Positions 35,800 through 44,257 of a stretch of 64,000 bases of DNA are shown here, one piece after another. Location of the stretch: contig CAVFCW010000012.1 in NCBI GenBank assembly GCA_963621245.1, positions 1-64,000 on the forward strand, in the 5' to 3' direction. A program made the position numbers and the translations under genes. Position 1 is the first letter of the stretch; each line of letters opens with the position of its first letter. A model generated the notes under the pieces. The model made no database searches. It had not been told where the DNA came from and saw only the letters and a list, made by a program, of their open reading frames with translations. This DNA is from SIG603 sp963621245. GTDB taxonomy: Bacteria > Bacillota > Clostridia > Oscillospirales > Acutalibacteraceae.

Positions 35800-35815
35800 G
35801 TTGCACTTCTGCAAC
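35800..35815. promoter_or_regulatory. Operator-like dyad downstream of the ATC-hydrolase promoter
   Basis: GTTGCA-CTTC-TGCAAC: two 6-base arms around a 4-base centre. It starts about 10 bases after the -10 box, where a repressor would block transcription. TetR- or MerR-type binding is possible. No regulator gene adjoins. Confidence 0.5.
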
Positions 35816-35825
35816 CCTTAAATTT

Positions 35826-35854
35826 ATATTATCATATTTGCTTTCGTTTTGCAA
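35826..35854 (-). promoter_or_regulatory. Promoter of the ATC-hydrolase operon
   Basis: On the minus strand TTGCAA (35854-35849), 17 bases and TAATAT (35831-35826). Confidence 0.6.
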
Positions 35855-35873
35855 TATTCTAAAAACTAGAACA

Positions 35874-35912
35874 GAAAAAATCTCACAGCAAACTTAACAA
35901 ATCTGCTGTGAG
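35874..35912 (-). terminator. Terminator of the scpA-to-rluB operon
   Basis: Stem CTCACAGCA (35882-35890) pairs with TGCTGTGAG (35904-35912) and is followed on the minus strand by ATTTTTT, 38 bases after the rluB stop. Confidence 0.85.
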
Positions 35913-35949
35913 TTTTCTCTTTATCGTATTTTAAAAGTGTTCCGACAAA

Positions 35950-36753
35950 TTATGCCTTACGGTGAACTTTTCTCGGATTTTTTGAAGCGAAAGAAGTATT
36001 AGACTTCTTTTCTGTACCTCTTCTCTTGACCTTAGACGCATAATTTTTGAGTGCGAGGATCTCCTCGTTTGTCAATTCTCGATAATCGCCTAACTGAAGC
36101 ATACCGAGCTTAACGGGACCGATAGCATTTCTTTTCAGTCTAAGCACTTCTAATCCGAAATGTTCGCACATCTTTCTGATTTGTCTGTTTCTGCCCTCGT
36201 TTAAAACAATTTCGAGCACCGTTCTCTCAGGCTCTACCGTCAAAACTCTCACTGTGCACGGTGCTGTTTTAACTCCGTCTATAACCATACCGACAGACAT
36301 TTGAACGAGCATGTCTTCCGTTGGATTTGGCCTTACCGTTACTCTGTAAAGCTTCGGAATGTGTCCCGACGGATGCGAAATCAAATTAGAAAACTCGCCG
36401 TCGTTAGTCATAATCAACAGGCCCTCAGACTCCCTGTCAAGTCGTCCGACAGGATAAACTCTCTCGGGAATATCGGAGACCAAATCAGCAACACACTTTC
36501 TGCCCTTTTCGTCGCTCATCGTGGTAACATATCCTCTTGGCTTGTTAATCATCAAGTACCACTTTTTGCTGTCGGCAACAAGGCGCTCACCGTCAACCTT
36601 TACAAGATCTAACTTTCTGTCAATTTTGTCACCGATAGAAGCTTTTCTTCCGTTTACGGTAACACGACCCTCAGCTATCATCTCTTCGGCTTTTCTTCTC
36701 GAAGCAAGTCCGCACTCAGCTATATATTTTTGTAATCTGCAATCTTTTGCCAT
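35950..36753 (-). CDS. rluB: Pseudouridine synthase, RluB/RsuA family
   Basis: The 267-aa enzyme makes pseudouridine in rRNA. It has an N-terminal S4 RNA-binding domain (about 5-60) and a catalytic domain with GRLDRESEGLLIMTNDG, where the aspartate is the nucleophile, and the later NEGRNRQIRKM. The basic C-terminal tail is typical. It lies after ytfJ, as in many Clostridia. RluB (23S U2605) is the likely type. Confidence 0.92.
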   Translation of the reverse strand: MAKDCRLQKYIAECGLASRRKAEEMIAEGRVTVNGRKASIGDKIDRKLDLVKVDGERLVADSKKWYLMINKPRGYVTTMSDEKGRKCVADLVSDIPERVYPVGRLDRESEGLLIMTNDGEFSNLISHPSGHIPKLYRVTVRPNPTEDMLVQMSVGMVIDGVKTAPCTVRVLTVEPERTVLEIVLNEGRNRQIRKMCEHFGLEVLRLKRNAIGPVKLGMLQLGDYRELTNEEILALKNYASKVKRRGTEKKSNTSFASKNPRKVHRKA

Positions 36754-36756
36754 ATT

Positions 36757-37176
36757 TTAACCTTCAGACACCACAGCTTCAGTTGTTGCCTCGGGCACCT
36801 CAACTTCCGCTTCAGTCTTGTCCTTTTTAAATAATGAAGTAATTTTATCAACAACATCCGGTGCCGTTTGAATCGCTCTGTCCACAGAACTGATAAACGG
36901 CTCAACCTGAATAACTCTTACATTTCCGTTCGAGACCGAAAGAAAAGCAATAGGTGTAATTGTAACTCCGGCTCCTGATCCTCCGCCAAAGAGACCCGGC
37001 GTTTTTGACGGGAGATCGGAACCTCCAGCCGCAAAGCCATAGTTAACTCTTGAAATCGGAATAATTACCGTACCGTCGGGGGTAATTATTTGATCTCCGA
37101 TTACAGTATTGACATCAATAACACTTTTAATTTTATCAACGGTCGTTTCAAGCAGACTGTTTACTTTCTCGCTCAT
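36757..37176 (-). CDS. ytfJ: GerW family sporulation protein (YtfJ)
   Basis: A 139-aa protein of the GerW/YtfJ family, needed for full spore germination in Bacillus and made in many sporeformers. The core has DGTVIIPISRVNYGFAAGG and the glycine-rich GLFGGGSGAGVTITPIAFL. The tail is acidic and Val/Glu-rich. It overlaps the DUF2953 gene by 29 bases and supports a sporulating ancestry. Confidence 0.92.
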   Translation of the reverse strand: MSEKVNSLLETTVDKIKSVIDVNTVIGDQIITPDGTVIIPISRVNYGFAAGGSDLPSKTPGLFGGGSGAGVTITPIAFLSVSNGNVRVIQVEPFISSVDRAIQTAPDVVDKITSLFKKDKTEAEVEVPEATTEAVVSEG

Positions 37177-37807
37177 TTTTATTTCCTTTCTTCACAGACT
37201 TTAGTACTTTAATGATTCGTGGAAGTGCTTTGCAAACCATCTTTAACACGATAGCCAAAGCAAAAAGCAAAGTAATTCTGAAAGACGCATAGGCCCTAAC
37301 GGTTGATTCCTCGGCGTCATAATCCATATCAACGGTTATTTTCCCTTTTTTGCACCTGAAAAAGTCGTATATCACAGAAATCGCCGGATACACAGCGGCG
37401 CAAAGTTTGCCATATCCGTAAGCTGCATCCGCAGCATTATCATCTGTAGTGCATATATAAATATCGGCATCTGTCAATTTGAGTCTTCTAAGAAATTTAT
37501 ATCCACCCGACAAAACTATCTTTAAAAGCTCATAAATTATATTTAAGAAGCCCTTAAGGCCCGTTTGCTTAATGATTCTTTTTAGTTTATCAACAGTGCC
37601 TTCGCTTTTCTCTTCTTCTTTCGGAGGCTCTTGCTTTGGTTCTTCCTCTTTCTCCTCCTCGGGGATTTCTGTCCGAGGATAAGTATAAACCAAAAAGCAA
37701 GAATAATAAGCCTTAAAGCTCAGCTCCTCTTCAAAATTTATCTTAATTCTTAGCGGTTGTAGCAAAATGAGAGCCAACACGCAGAGAATTATAATTAATA
37801 CAATCAT
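37148..37807 (-). CDS. DUF2953 domain protein (YtfI-like)
   Basis: A 219-aa protein with one N-terminal membrane helix (about 1-17), a Glu/Lys/Pro-rich spacer (about 50-75) and a DUF2953 domain ending in a hydrophobic segment. This family pairs with YtfJ in sporeformers. Function unknown; a sporulation or germination role is inferred from the pairing. Confidence 0.85.
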   Translation of the reverse strand: MIVLIIILCVLALILLQPLRIKINFEEELSFKAYYSCFLVYTYPRTEIPEEEKEEEPKQEPPKEEEKSEGTVDKLKRIIKQTGLKGFLNIIYELLKIVLSGGYKFLRRLKLTDADIYICTTDDNAADAAYGYGKLCAAVYPAISVIYDFFRCKKGKITVDMDYDAEESTVRAYASFRITLLFALAIVLKMVCKALPRIIKVLKSVKKGNKNERESKQSA

Positions 37808-37810
37808 AAT

Positions 37811-38335
37811 TTACTCGGTACTTTGAGAACCTGACTTTGGAATTTCAGGAAGTTCTTCTATAGAGGATATACCAAAGCATTTAAGAAAATTTTCGGTTGT
37901 TCCGTAAAGAAGCGGTCTGCCGGGCAATTCCAATCTGCCTCTTTCCTCAACCAAATCTTTTTGAATCAAATTGGCAAGAACGCCTGAACAATCAACGCCT
38001 CTCACCTGCTCGATATATGCCTTTGTTACAGGCTCATTGTATGCCACAAGAGCAAGAACCTCCATAGCGGCATTAGAAAGCGGCGCACTCTTATTTATTT
38101 CAAGAACCGTTCTAACGGTATCTGCATATTCTGCTTTTGATACAAACTGAACGGAATCTTTCAGTCGCATAAGACGTATTCCTGAGTTCTCTTTATCAAA
38201 TTCTAATGTTATAGCCTCTATTATCTCATCAAGTTTTGGCGGCGATATTTCAAGTACTGCAGACAGTTTGTCAAGCGGCACGGGATCTCCGCTTGCAAAG
38301 ATAACCGCCTCAACTGCGGCTTGAAGATTACTCAT
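37811..38335 (-). CDS. scpB: Segregation and condensation protein B
   Basis: ScpB is the winged-helix kite subunit of the SMC-ScpAB condensin. The 174-aa protein has the family segments EAVIFASGDPVPLDKL and ALVAYNEPVTKAYIEQVRG. It overlaps scpA by eight bases. Confidence 0.94.
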   Translation of the reverse strand: MSNLQAAVEAVIFASGDPVPLDKLSAVLEISPPKLDEIIEAITLEFDKENSGIRLMRLKDSVQFVSKAEYADTVRTVLEINKSAPLSNAAMEVLALVAYNEPVTKAYIEQVRGVDCSGVLANLIQKDLVEERGRLELPGRPLLYGTTENFLKCFGISSIEELPEIPKSGSQSTE

Positions 38336-39044
38336 TTATGTCTTCTCCGTTATATATTCTAACATAGGTTTCATGATTATTCTCATGCACTCTGACTCTT
38401 TTATGTTTTACAAGTTCAAGCAAAGCAAGAAAAGCCGCAATTCTCTCCGAATGATCTTTCTTGTGAAAAATAAGCGAATTCAGTCTTATCGGAATTTTGT
38501 TCCAGAGACTTCTGAGTATATATATAACCTGAGAATTCACGCTGACAAAATTTCTTGTAACTATTCTGTCCAATTTTTCACGATTTAATACAAATGGTTT
38601 TCTGTTTTTGCCTACCGCATTCATGTAGGCATTATATAGTACAATCGGCTCATGCTTTTGCTTATATCGGTAGTCCACCTCTATCGCTTCCTCATTTCGA
38701 GAAATACAGTCAAAGCTCATAAGCTTTGACAATCTCAAAGCAACTGCCTTGCACTGCTTATACTCAATAAGTTGACCTGTAAGCTCTCGTTTCAGTTCCT
38801 CCGCTTCTTCTTTTTTGGGCAAAAGAGAAACAGATTTTATGTGTACAAGTCTTGATGCCATCTCCAAAAATTCGCTGGCAACATCCATATCGTTGCTTTG
38901 CATGATTTCAATCTGTTCCATGTATTGATCGAGCAGTTCCGATATAGGAATATCATAAATATTAAGTTTGTTTTTTGATATTAGTGAGAGCAAAAGGTCA
39001 AGCGGGCCTTCAAAAACATCAATTTTATAAGAAAGTTGTTCCAA
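38328..39044 (-). CDS. scpA: Segregation and condensation protein A
   Basis: ScpA is the kleisin that bridges the SMC heads. The 238-aa protein has the family N-terminus YKIDVFEGPLDLLLSLI and the SEFLEMASRLVHIKS segment. It starts at TTG (39044) with AAGGTG upstream. Confidence 0.94.
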   Translation of the reverse strand: MEQLSYKIDVFEGPLDLLLSLISKNKLNIYDIPISELLDQYMEQIEIMQSNDMDVASEFLEMASRLVHIKSVSLLPKKEEAEELKRELTGQLIEYKQCKAVALRLSKLMSFDCISRNEEAIEVDYRYKQKHEPIVLYNAYMNAVGKNRKPFVLNREKLDRIVTRNFVSVNSQVIYILRSLWNKIPIRLNSLIFHKKDHSERIAAFLALLELVKHKRVRVHENNHETYVRIYNGEDINE

Positions 39045-39053
39045 AATTTCACC

Positions 39054-39758
39054 TTATATTAAGCCGAACAGAACATACGGACGTTCCGCAAGCCAAAGCA
39101 TAGCATTGCACAGATAATTCTCCGCAATATTAAGCGGCGTGTTTAAAGCACCGGAAAGCAAAATCACAAAGAAAACCATTACGATTATATTCTGATATCT
39201 GTAATAGGTGTACATTCCATTGTCGCTCAAAAACGCTGCAACTATTCTTGAACCGTCAAGCGGCGGAATAGGAATAAAGTTAAATACAGCAAGAGAAACA
39301 TTAACCGTTATGTAAGAGCTCAAAAAATAATAAAGAAAATATGTAACGACATTAGTGTGATTAGAGAGAATAAAGATCACATACGGCACGAAAATAATTG
39401 CGCCTACCAGTGCAGCCAACAAATTAGCCAAAGGACCCGCTAAAGCAACCAATGCCATATCTCTTTTTGGATTTTTGAAATTTCTTGCGTTTACCTGTAC
39501 AGGCTTCGCCCAACCGATGCCGAAAAGCAGAAGCCACAGCGCACCCATAGGATCAAGACTTGCAAGCGGATTTAAAGTGAGTCGCTTATCCCATTTGGGA
39601 GTGTTATCTCCAAGCTTTACAGCAACAATGCCGTGAGCACATTCGTGTAGTGGAAGAATTACAATCGCAACAAAAAGAACCGATATAATTTGAGCTAAAA
39701 TTGCGGTAAGATCTACATGACCCCCGGAAAACATTGTTCGAATCGCACTGAAAAGCAT
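39054..39758 (-). CDS. Site-2 protease family membrane metalloprotease (M50)
   Basis: A 234-aa membrane protein with five or six hydrophobic segments. The zinc site is HECAHG (HExxH, about residues 40-44) plus NFIPIPPLDGSR, which supplies the third ligand. It fits the YwhC-like M50B group found beside scpA in Firmicutes. The target is unknown. GGAGAC precedes the ATG, and it is the first gene of the scpAB operon. Confidence 0.92.
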   Translation of the reverse strand: MLFSAIRTMFSGGHVDLTAILAQIISVLFVAIVILPLHECAHGIVAVKLGDNTPKWDKRLTLNPLASLDPMGALWLLLFGIGWAKPVQVNARNFKNPKRDMALVALAGPLANLLAALVGAIIFVPYVIFILSNHTNVVTYFLYYFLSSYITVNVSLAVFNFIPIPPLDGSRIVAAFLSDNGMYTYYRYQNIIVMVFFVILLSGALNTPLNIAENYLCNAMLWLAERPYVLFGLI

Positions 39759-39923
39759 CGCAAGTCTCCTTAAATATGAAAGATTAAGTTTTATTTCGTA
39801 CTGAAATTATCACATTCCAATATTAAACTGATATGAACAAAAGTAAATTTTACCAAATTTAGCCTCGTTCCCGAAAAGTATAATACAAATCAAAAAAAAA
39901 CTCAATTACTTTCAAAAAATATC

Positions 39924-39952
39924 TTGCATTTTAATAAATAATCTGTTAAAAT
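39924..39952 (+). promoter_or_regulatory. Promoter of rpmB
   Basis: TTGCAT (39924-39929), 17 bases and TAAAAT (39947-39952), about 48 bases before the rpmB start. Confidence 0.6.
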
Positions 39953-39999
39953 ATCAACTGTTGTAAATTAGAGAGTTACCTTTAAGGAGGTGCAGCACT

Positions 40000-40188
40000 A
40001 TGGCAAAATGCGAATTTTGCGGCAAGGACGTATCTTTCGGTATCAAGGTTTCCCACTCACACAGACGTTCTAACAGAACTTGGAAGCCCAATATCAGACG
40101 TGTTAAGGCAATTGTAAACGGTACACCAAAGCATGTTTACGCCTGCACCCGTTGCTTACGTTCAGGTAAAGTTACCCGCGCAATCTGA
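40000..40188 (+). CDS. rpmB: 50S ribosomal protein L28 (zinc-binding form)
   Basis: The 62-aa L28 keeps both CxxC pairs (CEFC at residues 4-7 and CTRC at 50-53), the zinc-binding C+ form. The family start GKDVSFGIKVSHSHRRSNR is clear. AAGGAGG precedes the ATG. It is a plus-strand single gene with its own promoter and terminator. Confidence 0.97.
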   Translation: MAKCEFCGKDVSFGIKVSHSHRRSNRTWKPNIRRVKAIVNGTPKHVYACTRCLRSGKVTRAI

Positions 40189-40202
40189 TTGCAGAAAAGT
40201 TC

Positions 40203-40229
40203 AGGAGCCTTTTAAAGGCTCCTTTTTTC
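40203..40229 (+). terminator. Terminator of rpmB
   Basis: Stem AGGAGCC/GGCTCCT (40203-40209 and 40217-40223) followed by TTTTTT. Confidence 0.88.
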
Positions 40230-40230
40230 T

Positions 40231-41103
40231 TTATCCAAACGGTCTACTTTTGGTATAGACGCTGATGTTATCGGCGTCTATTTTTTTATTCACAAAACCG
40301 TTTATAATTTTCTCTGCGGCAGACGCAGACTCTTCAAAAAGCTCAAAGAAATCGGCAGTATTATTGTCATTTCCCCACTCGGCTTTGTTTGTATTGGCAT
40401 AGTCTTCTTCCATGCTCTCGAGTATCGGTCTGATATGACAGGAGATTGTGTGAGCCTTACCGGACTCAATTTTGCAAACAAGCTGTTTTTTAATACCTGT
40501 TCTGTCATTTAAGAGTGCAAAAACCTTTTTTGTGTCCTCAAAAGCTTCAACCATTTGAGCATCGCTCACTTTTATGTTCAGCACATCATCGAGCACATAC
40601 TTCCACAGTCTTCCAATCTGATTTAAAGAGGCTACATCACACTCCACAAGTGACTTAAGACTCTTTTTACCCGGTAATTCGCCTGTTTCACTGCGTAACA
40701 TAATGGTATCAAGCGCAGATTCAATCTCATTATGCAATGTGTTCAAGTTTTCTTTTGGATGCGACTCAAGTAAAATCTCAGACTTTGCATTTATGTAGGG
40801 ATGCGTTATAGAATCAATCGCATAGTGACACAAAAATCCATAAAAATAAGAGAATAATGTCTCCGTAGGATGGTTATTACAATAGCCATACATTGACATA
40901 ACAACTTTATCGGCATCGGCTTCATGAACTTTATTTCCAAGTTTTTCCAAACTTTCGCCTTTCATCCACGGAAAATATCTGTGACAAAAGAGGAAATCAG
41001 GGCCTTGCGCTCCAAGATAATAAGCTTTTTTGTTATTAACTTTAACCTTAATGTTCTTCAGCACCTTATCGGAGTGAAGATAATGTACAATTGCAGCAGG
41101 CAT
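40231..41103 (-). CDS. Zinc-dependent phospholipase C family protein
   Basis: A 290-aa protein resembling the zinc-dependent phospholipase C/S1-P1 nuclease-like fold (PF00882). Likely zinc ligands are visible: the N-terminal histidine of PAAIVHYLHSD, GPDFLFCHRYF and FLCHYAIDSITHPY. It lacks a signal peptide, so the secreted-toxin role of classical members is unlikely. It ends the nusB-to-ispA operon. Confidence 0.8.
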   Translation of the reverse strand: MPAAIVHYLHSDKVLKNIKVKVNNKKAYYLGAQGPDFLFCHRYFPWMKGESLEKLGNKVHEADADKVVMSMYGYCNNHPTETLFSYFYGFLCHYAIDSITHPYINAKSEILLESHPKENLNTLHNEIESALDTIMLRSETGELPGKKSLKSLVECDVASLNQIGRLWKYVLDDVLNIKVSDAQMVEAFEDTKKVFALLNDRTGIKKQLVCKIESGKAHTISCHIRPILESMEEDYANTNKAEWGNDNNTADFFELFEESASAAEKIINGFVNKKIDADNISVYTKSRPFG

Positions 41104-41112
41104 TATATACTC

Positions 41113-41982
41113 CTATTCTCCGTTACACAAGTTAGGAAAAGACTTTTTCATATCGTCAGGAAAAGCGGTATCAATCAATTTTTCATAACCGATAACCGGA
41201 TTTTTCACCAATACAGTTTTGCAGTGAAGTGCTTGTCTTGAAATGAGGTCTAAAGAACCTCCGTACAAATCATCGCCGCACAGCGGATGGCCAAGAAAAG
41301 ACATATGAACTCTGATTTGGTGAGTTCTGCCTGTAAAGAGTTTAAACTTTACAAGACTCAGATTTTCGCTTGTTTCTACTGCCTTAAAAGCAGTTATGGC
41401 TGTTTCGCCTTCTTCTCCGGCTTCACGTCTTATTTTACTGCTGTCCGCCAATTTGATTTTATACGAGACCATGCCATCACCAAGGGTTTCCCCTTCACAC
41501 ACCGCATAATAGAACTTTTCTATTACTGTTGAATTCATAATCAGCGGATCTTTTGCAATCACAACAACTCCGGTCGTATCCTTATCCAAACGATAGAAGG
41601 GCCTGAAAACCAAGCTTTTGCCAAGCTTAGCATAGCACCCGCAAACACTCGACAAGAGATTTTCCTTTACATCTCCACACTTGTAAACTGTCATACCGGC
41701 AGGTTTATTTACATACAGATAGTAATCGTCCTCATATATAATCTCAGGCTCGATTTCAGAAAAATCATACGTCTTCTCTTCGTCAGTAAAATTAATGCAA
41801 AGTATATCGCCTTTACACAGCCTATCTACAACAATAGCATGTTTGGAATTAAGAAGTATACCGTCTTCCATAGCCTTTAATTTTTTTATCTTTCTGGAAG
41901 ATATCTGCAAAACCTTACGCAAATAATCCTTAATTAAAAAGCCGTCATACTGAGCTGTTATTTCAGATTCTATACGGCTCAT
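41113..41982 (-). CDS. RluA-family pseudouridine synthase
   Basis: A 289-aa pseudouridine synthase with an N-terminal S4-like region and the RluA motif YRLDKDTTGVVVIAKD, whose aspartate is catalytic, then GRTHQIRVHM. The target RNA (23S or tRNA) cannot be told. Its ATG overlaps the ispA stop by four bases. Confidence 0.9.
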   Translation of the reverse strand: MSRIESEITAQYDGFLIKDYLRKVLQISSRKIKKLKAMEDGILLNSKHAIVVDRLCKGDILCINFTDEEKTYDFSEIEPEIIYEDDYYLYVNKPAGMTVYKCGDVKENLLSSVCGCYAKLGKSLVFRPFYRLDKDTTGVVVIAKDPLIMNSTVIEKFYYAVCEGETLGDGMVSYKIKLADSSKIRREAGEEGETAITAFKAVETSENLSLVKFKLFTGRTHQIRVHMSFLGHPLCGDDLYGGSLDLISRQALHCKTVLVKNPVIGYEKLIDTAFPDDMKKSFPNLCNGE

Positions 41983-42848
41983 TTGTTTCTTGTAGCCAAA
42001 TTAATGGCAAAAGACTTTAATTTCTGAATTTTAGATTCGTCAAAAACTTCAAGTGCCTTTACAGCACTTTCTGTAAATGATTCTACCAACCCCTGAGCTT
42101 TATCAAGTCCATACAAAGTTACATAGTTTTTTCTGTTATTTGTGCTGTCAACACCAATGTTCTTTCCCATTATGTCGGCGTCACCGATAACATCAAGAAT
42201 ATCGTCACGAATCTGAAAAGCAAGTCCGACACCCATCGAAAAATTCTCTGCTGCTTCAATCTCTTCGGTATTTCCACCAGCAGCTATAACGCCCATTACA
42301 CAAGCTGCCATAATTAAGCAAACGGTTTTTCCAATTACCATATCGTTAAGTTCTTCTAAACTGATATCATGGTTCTCTGAGGCAAGATCTATGCACTGCC
42401 CGCCTATCATTCCGTCTGCGCCCGAGCGTTTTGCAAGATAAGCGGCACAGTTAAGCGCTCTCTCAGTTCCCAATGCCTCGACACTGTTCTGACTTAACAG
42501 TAACTCAAAAGCTCTTGTGAGCAATCCGTCACCGGCAAGAAGCGCAATATCCTCACCGTAAACCTTATGGTTTGATGGTCTGCCTCTTCTCATATCATCA
42601 TTATCCATACAAGGCAAATCATCGTGAATAAGAGAATATGTGTGAATCATTTCAACGGCAGCAGCAGGAAACACATATCCGTCGCCTTCACCCGAGCAAG
42701 CTTTGTAAAAGAGCTCTGTAAGCATTGGGCGAACCCTCTTTCCGGAGCCAAAAACACTGTATGACATAGCATCATAAATATTCTGAGCATACTGTGAACC
42801 GCTGTTATTCAGTGCTGACTTTAATAAACTTTCAATAATATCACTCAT
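41979..42848 (-). CDS. ispA: Polyprenyl (farnesyl/geranyl) diphosphate synthase
   Basis: IspA condenses IPP with allylic diphosphates to farnesyl diphosphate, the precursor of undecaprenyl phosphate. The 289-aa protein has the first aspartate-rich motif in DDLPCMDNDD, GGQCIDL and the second DDILDV. It lies after xseB, the usual Firmicutes order, with an 8-base overlap. Confidence 0.94.
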   Translation of the reverse strand: MSDIIESLLKSALNNSGSQYAQNIYDAMSYSVFGSGKRVRPMLTELFYKACSGEGDGYVFPAAAVEMIHTYSLIHDDLPCMDNDDMRRGRPSNHKVYGEDIALLAGDGLLTRAFELLLSQNSVEALGTERALNCAAYLAKRSGADGMIGGQCIDLASENHDISLEELNDMVIGKTVCLIMAACVMGVIAAGGNTEEIEAAENFSMGVGLAFQIRDDILDVIGDADIMGKNIGVDSTNNRKNYVTLYGLDKAQGLVESFTESAVKALEVFDESKIQKLKSFAINLATRNK

Positions 42849-43053
42849 TATCGGTATCTTCCTTTGGCAATGAAATCACTTTTATTTTTTGTTCAGCATT
42901 TTCAAGCATTTTGTAGCAGGCGGCAGTAAGCTTAGCCCCTTCTTCATAAAGCTTGACTGATTCATCAAGAGAGCTTGTGCCTTCCTCTAAAAGCGACACA
43001 ATTTCTCTGATTCGTTCAATAGAGTTTTCAAAATTCTGTTTTTTTGTTGCCAT
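42841..43053 (-). CDS. xseB: Exodeoxyribonuclease VII small subunit
   Basis: XseB is the small, coiled subunit of ExoVII. The 70-aa protein shows FENSIERIREIVSLLEEG. The ATG at 43053 has GAGGAA upstream, one base after the xseA stop. Confidence 0.92.
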   Translation of the reverse strand: MATKKQNFENSIERIREIVSLLEEGTSSLDESVKLYEEGAKLTAACYKMLENAEQKIKVISLPKEDTDNE

Positions 43054-43054
43054 A

Positions 43055-44257
43055 TTATTCCTCATTCAGAGAGATTTCATAAACTTTGGCGGTAACATCG
43101 CCATTGTGCATTTTTATCTCAATACTGTCACCAACCGAAAGCATATCGGCGTCTGCAATATATTTTCCGTCCTTAGAAACAACACTGTATCCCCTAAGAA
43201 GCGTATTAAGTGGATTAAGAGCCTCCAACTTGCCGTAAAGCTCGGAAAGAGAACTCATCTCACTTTGCCTTTTGGCACAAATCAAACGTTTCATCTCCGC
43301 TGACAACTTTTCAAGCTCTTGCTTATATCCCGACCAAAGCGTTTGAGGGGATTTTAATGTCTTGTCTAGACTGAGCAAATCAAGCTGCTGATATTTTGAA
43401 TTTATTATCGTTTTCGTCTTGCCCCTCATATAATCGAGCGTTGAAGTCAAAGAACCCAAAACTTCCTTTATATCAGGTGTTGCAAGCTCTGCCGCAGCAC
43501 TCGGTGTCGGTGCTCTGAGGTCGGAAACAAAATCGCAAATCGTAAAATCTGTCTCATGTCCGACAGCAGATATAACAGGCACTTTCGAATCGAAAATTAC
43601 TCTTGCAAGTTTTTCACTGTTAAACGCCCACAAATCTTCTATCGATCCGCCGCCTCTGCCTATAATAATGACATCAATATCATCCAGCGTGTTGGCAAAC
43701 CGAACCGCTCTGCAAAGTTGCCCTTCCGCAAATTCGCCTTGAACCGAACAAGGAATAAGCTGAATCTCTGCAATAGACCATCGTCTGCCAATTATATTCT
43801 CAATATCACGCACGGCAGCACCTGTTTCTGATGTGATAACAGCAATTCGCATAGGATACTGAGGAACTGGCCTTGAATGTTCAAACAGACCTTCTTTATA
43901 TAATTTCTCTTTTAACTGTTCATATGCTATATGCAGTGCTCCAACGCCGTCAGGCTGCATGCTTTTTACTATTATCTGATACTGTCCGCTTGGCTCATAA
44001 ACGGTAATTCTTCCCGAAACAATAACCTTCATCCCGTCATAAGGTTTAAACTTCAAACGTTTCGCAGAATCTGAAAACATTACTGCTTTCAAAACACTTT
44101 TTGAATCCTTAAGCGAAAAATAAAGGTGTCCCGTTCTGTAATGATCGGTAAAATTGGAAATCTCACCAGTCAATATAATGTTATTTAATATTTTATCTCC
44201 GTCAATAATCGAATGTATATACGTATTGACCTGAGAAACCGTCAAAATGTTATTCAT
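43055..44257 (-). CDS. xseA: Exodeoxyribonuclease VII large subunit
   Basis: XseA is the catalytic subunit of ExoVII, which degrades single-stranded DNA. The protein of about 400 aa has an N-terminal OB fold, the motifs GRGGGSIEDLW and SAVGHETDFTICDFVSD, and coiled regions near the C-terminus. The start MNNILTVSQ is favoured by family similarity and overlaps the preceding gene's stop by eight bases. Confidence 0.95.
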   Translation of the reverse strand: MNNILTVSQVNTYIHSIIDGDKILNNIILTGEISNFTDHYRTGHLYFSLKDSKSVLKAVMFSDSAKRLKFKPYDGMKVIVSGRITVYEPSGQYQIIVKSMQPDGVGALHIAYEQLKEKLYKEGLFEHSRPVPQYPMRIAVITSETGAAVRDIENIIGRRWSIAEIQLIPCSVQGEFAEGQLCRAVRFANTLDDIDVIIIGRGGGSIEDLWAFNSEKLARVIFDSKVPVISAVGHETDFTICDFVSDLRAPTPSAAAELATPDIKEVLGSLTSTLDYMRGKTKTIINSKYQQLDLLSLDKTLKSPQTLWSGYKQELEKLSAEMKRLICAKRQSEMSSLSELYGKLEALNPLNTLLRGYSVVSKDGKYIADADMLSVGDSIEIKMHNGDVTAKVYEISLNEE

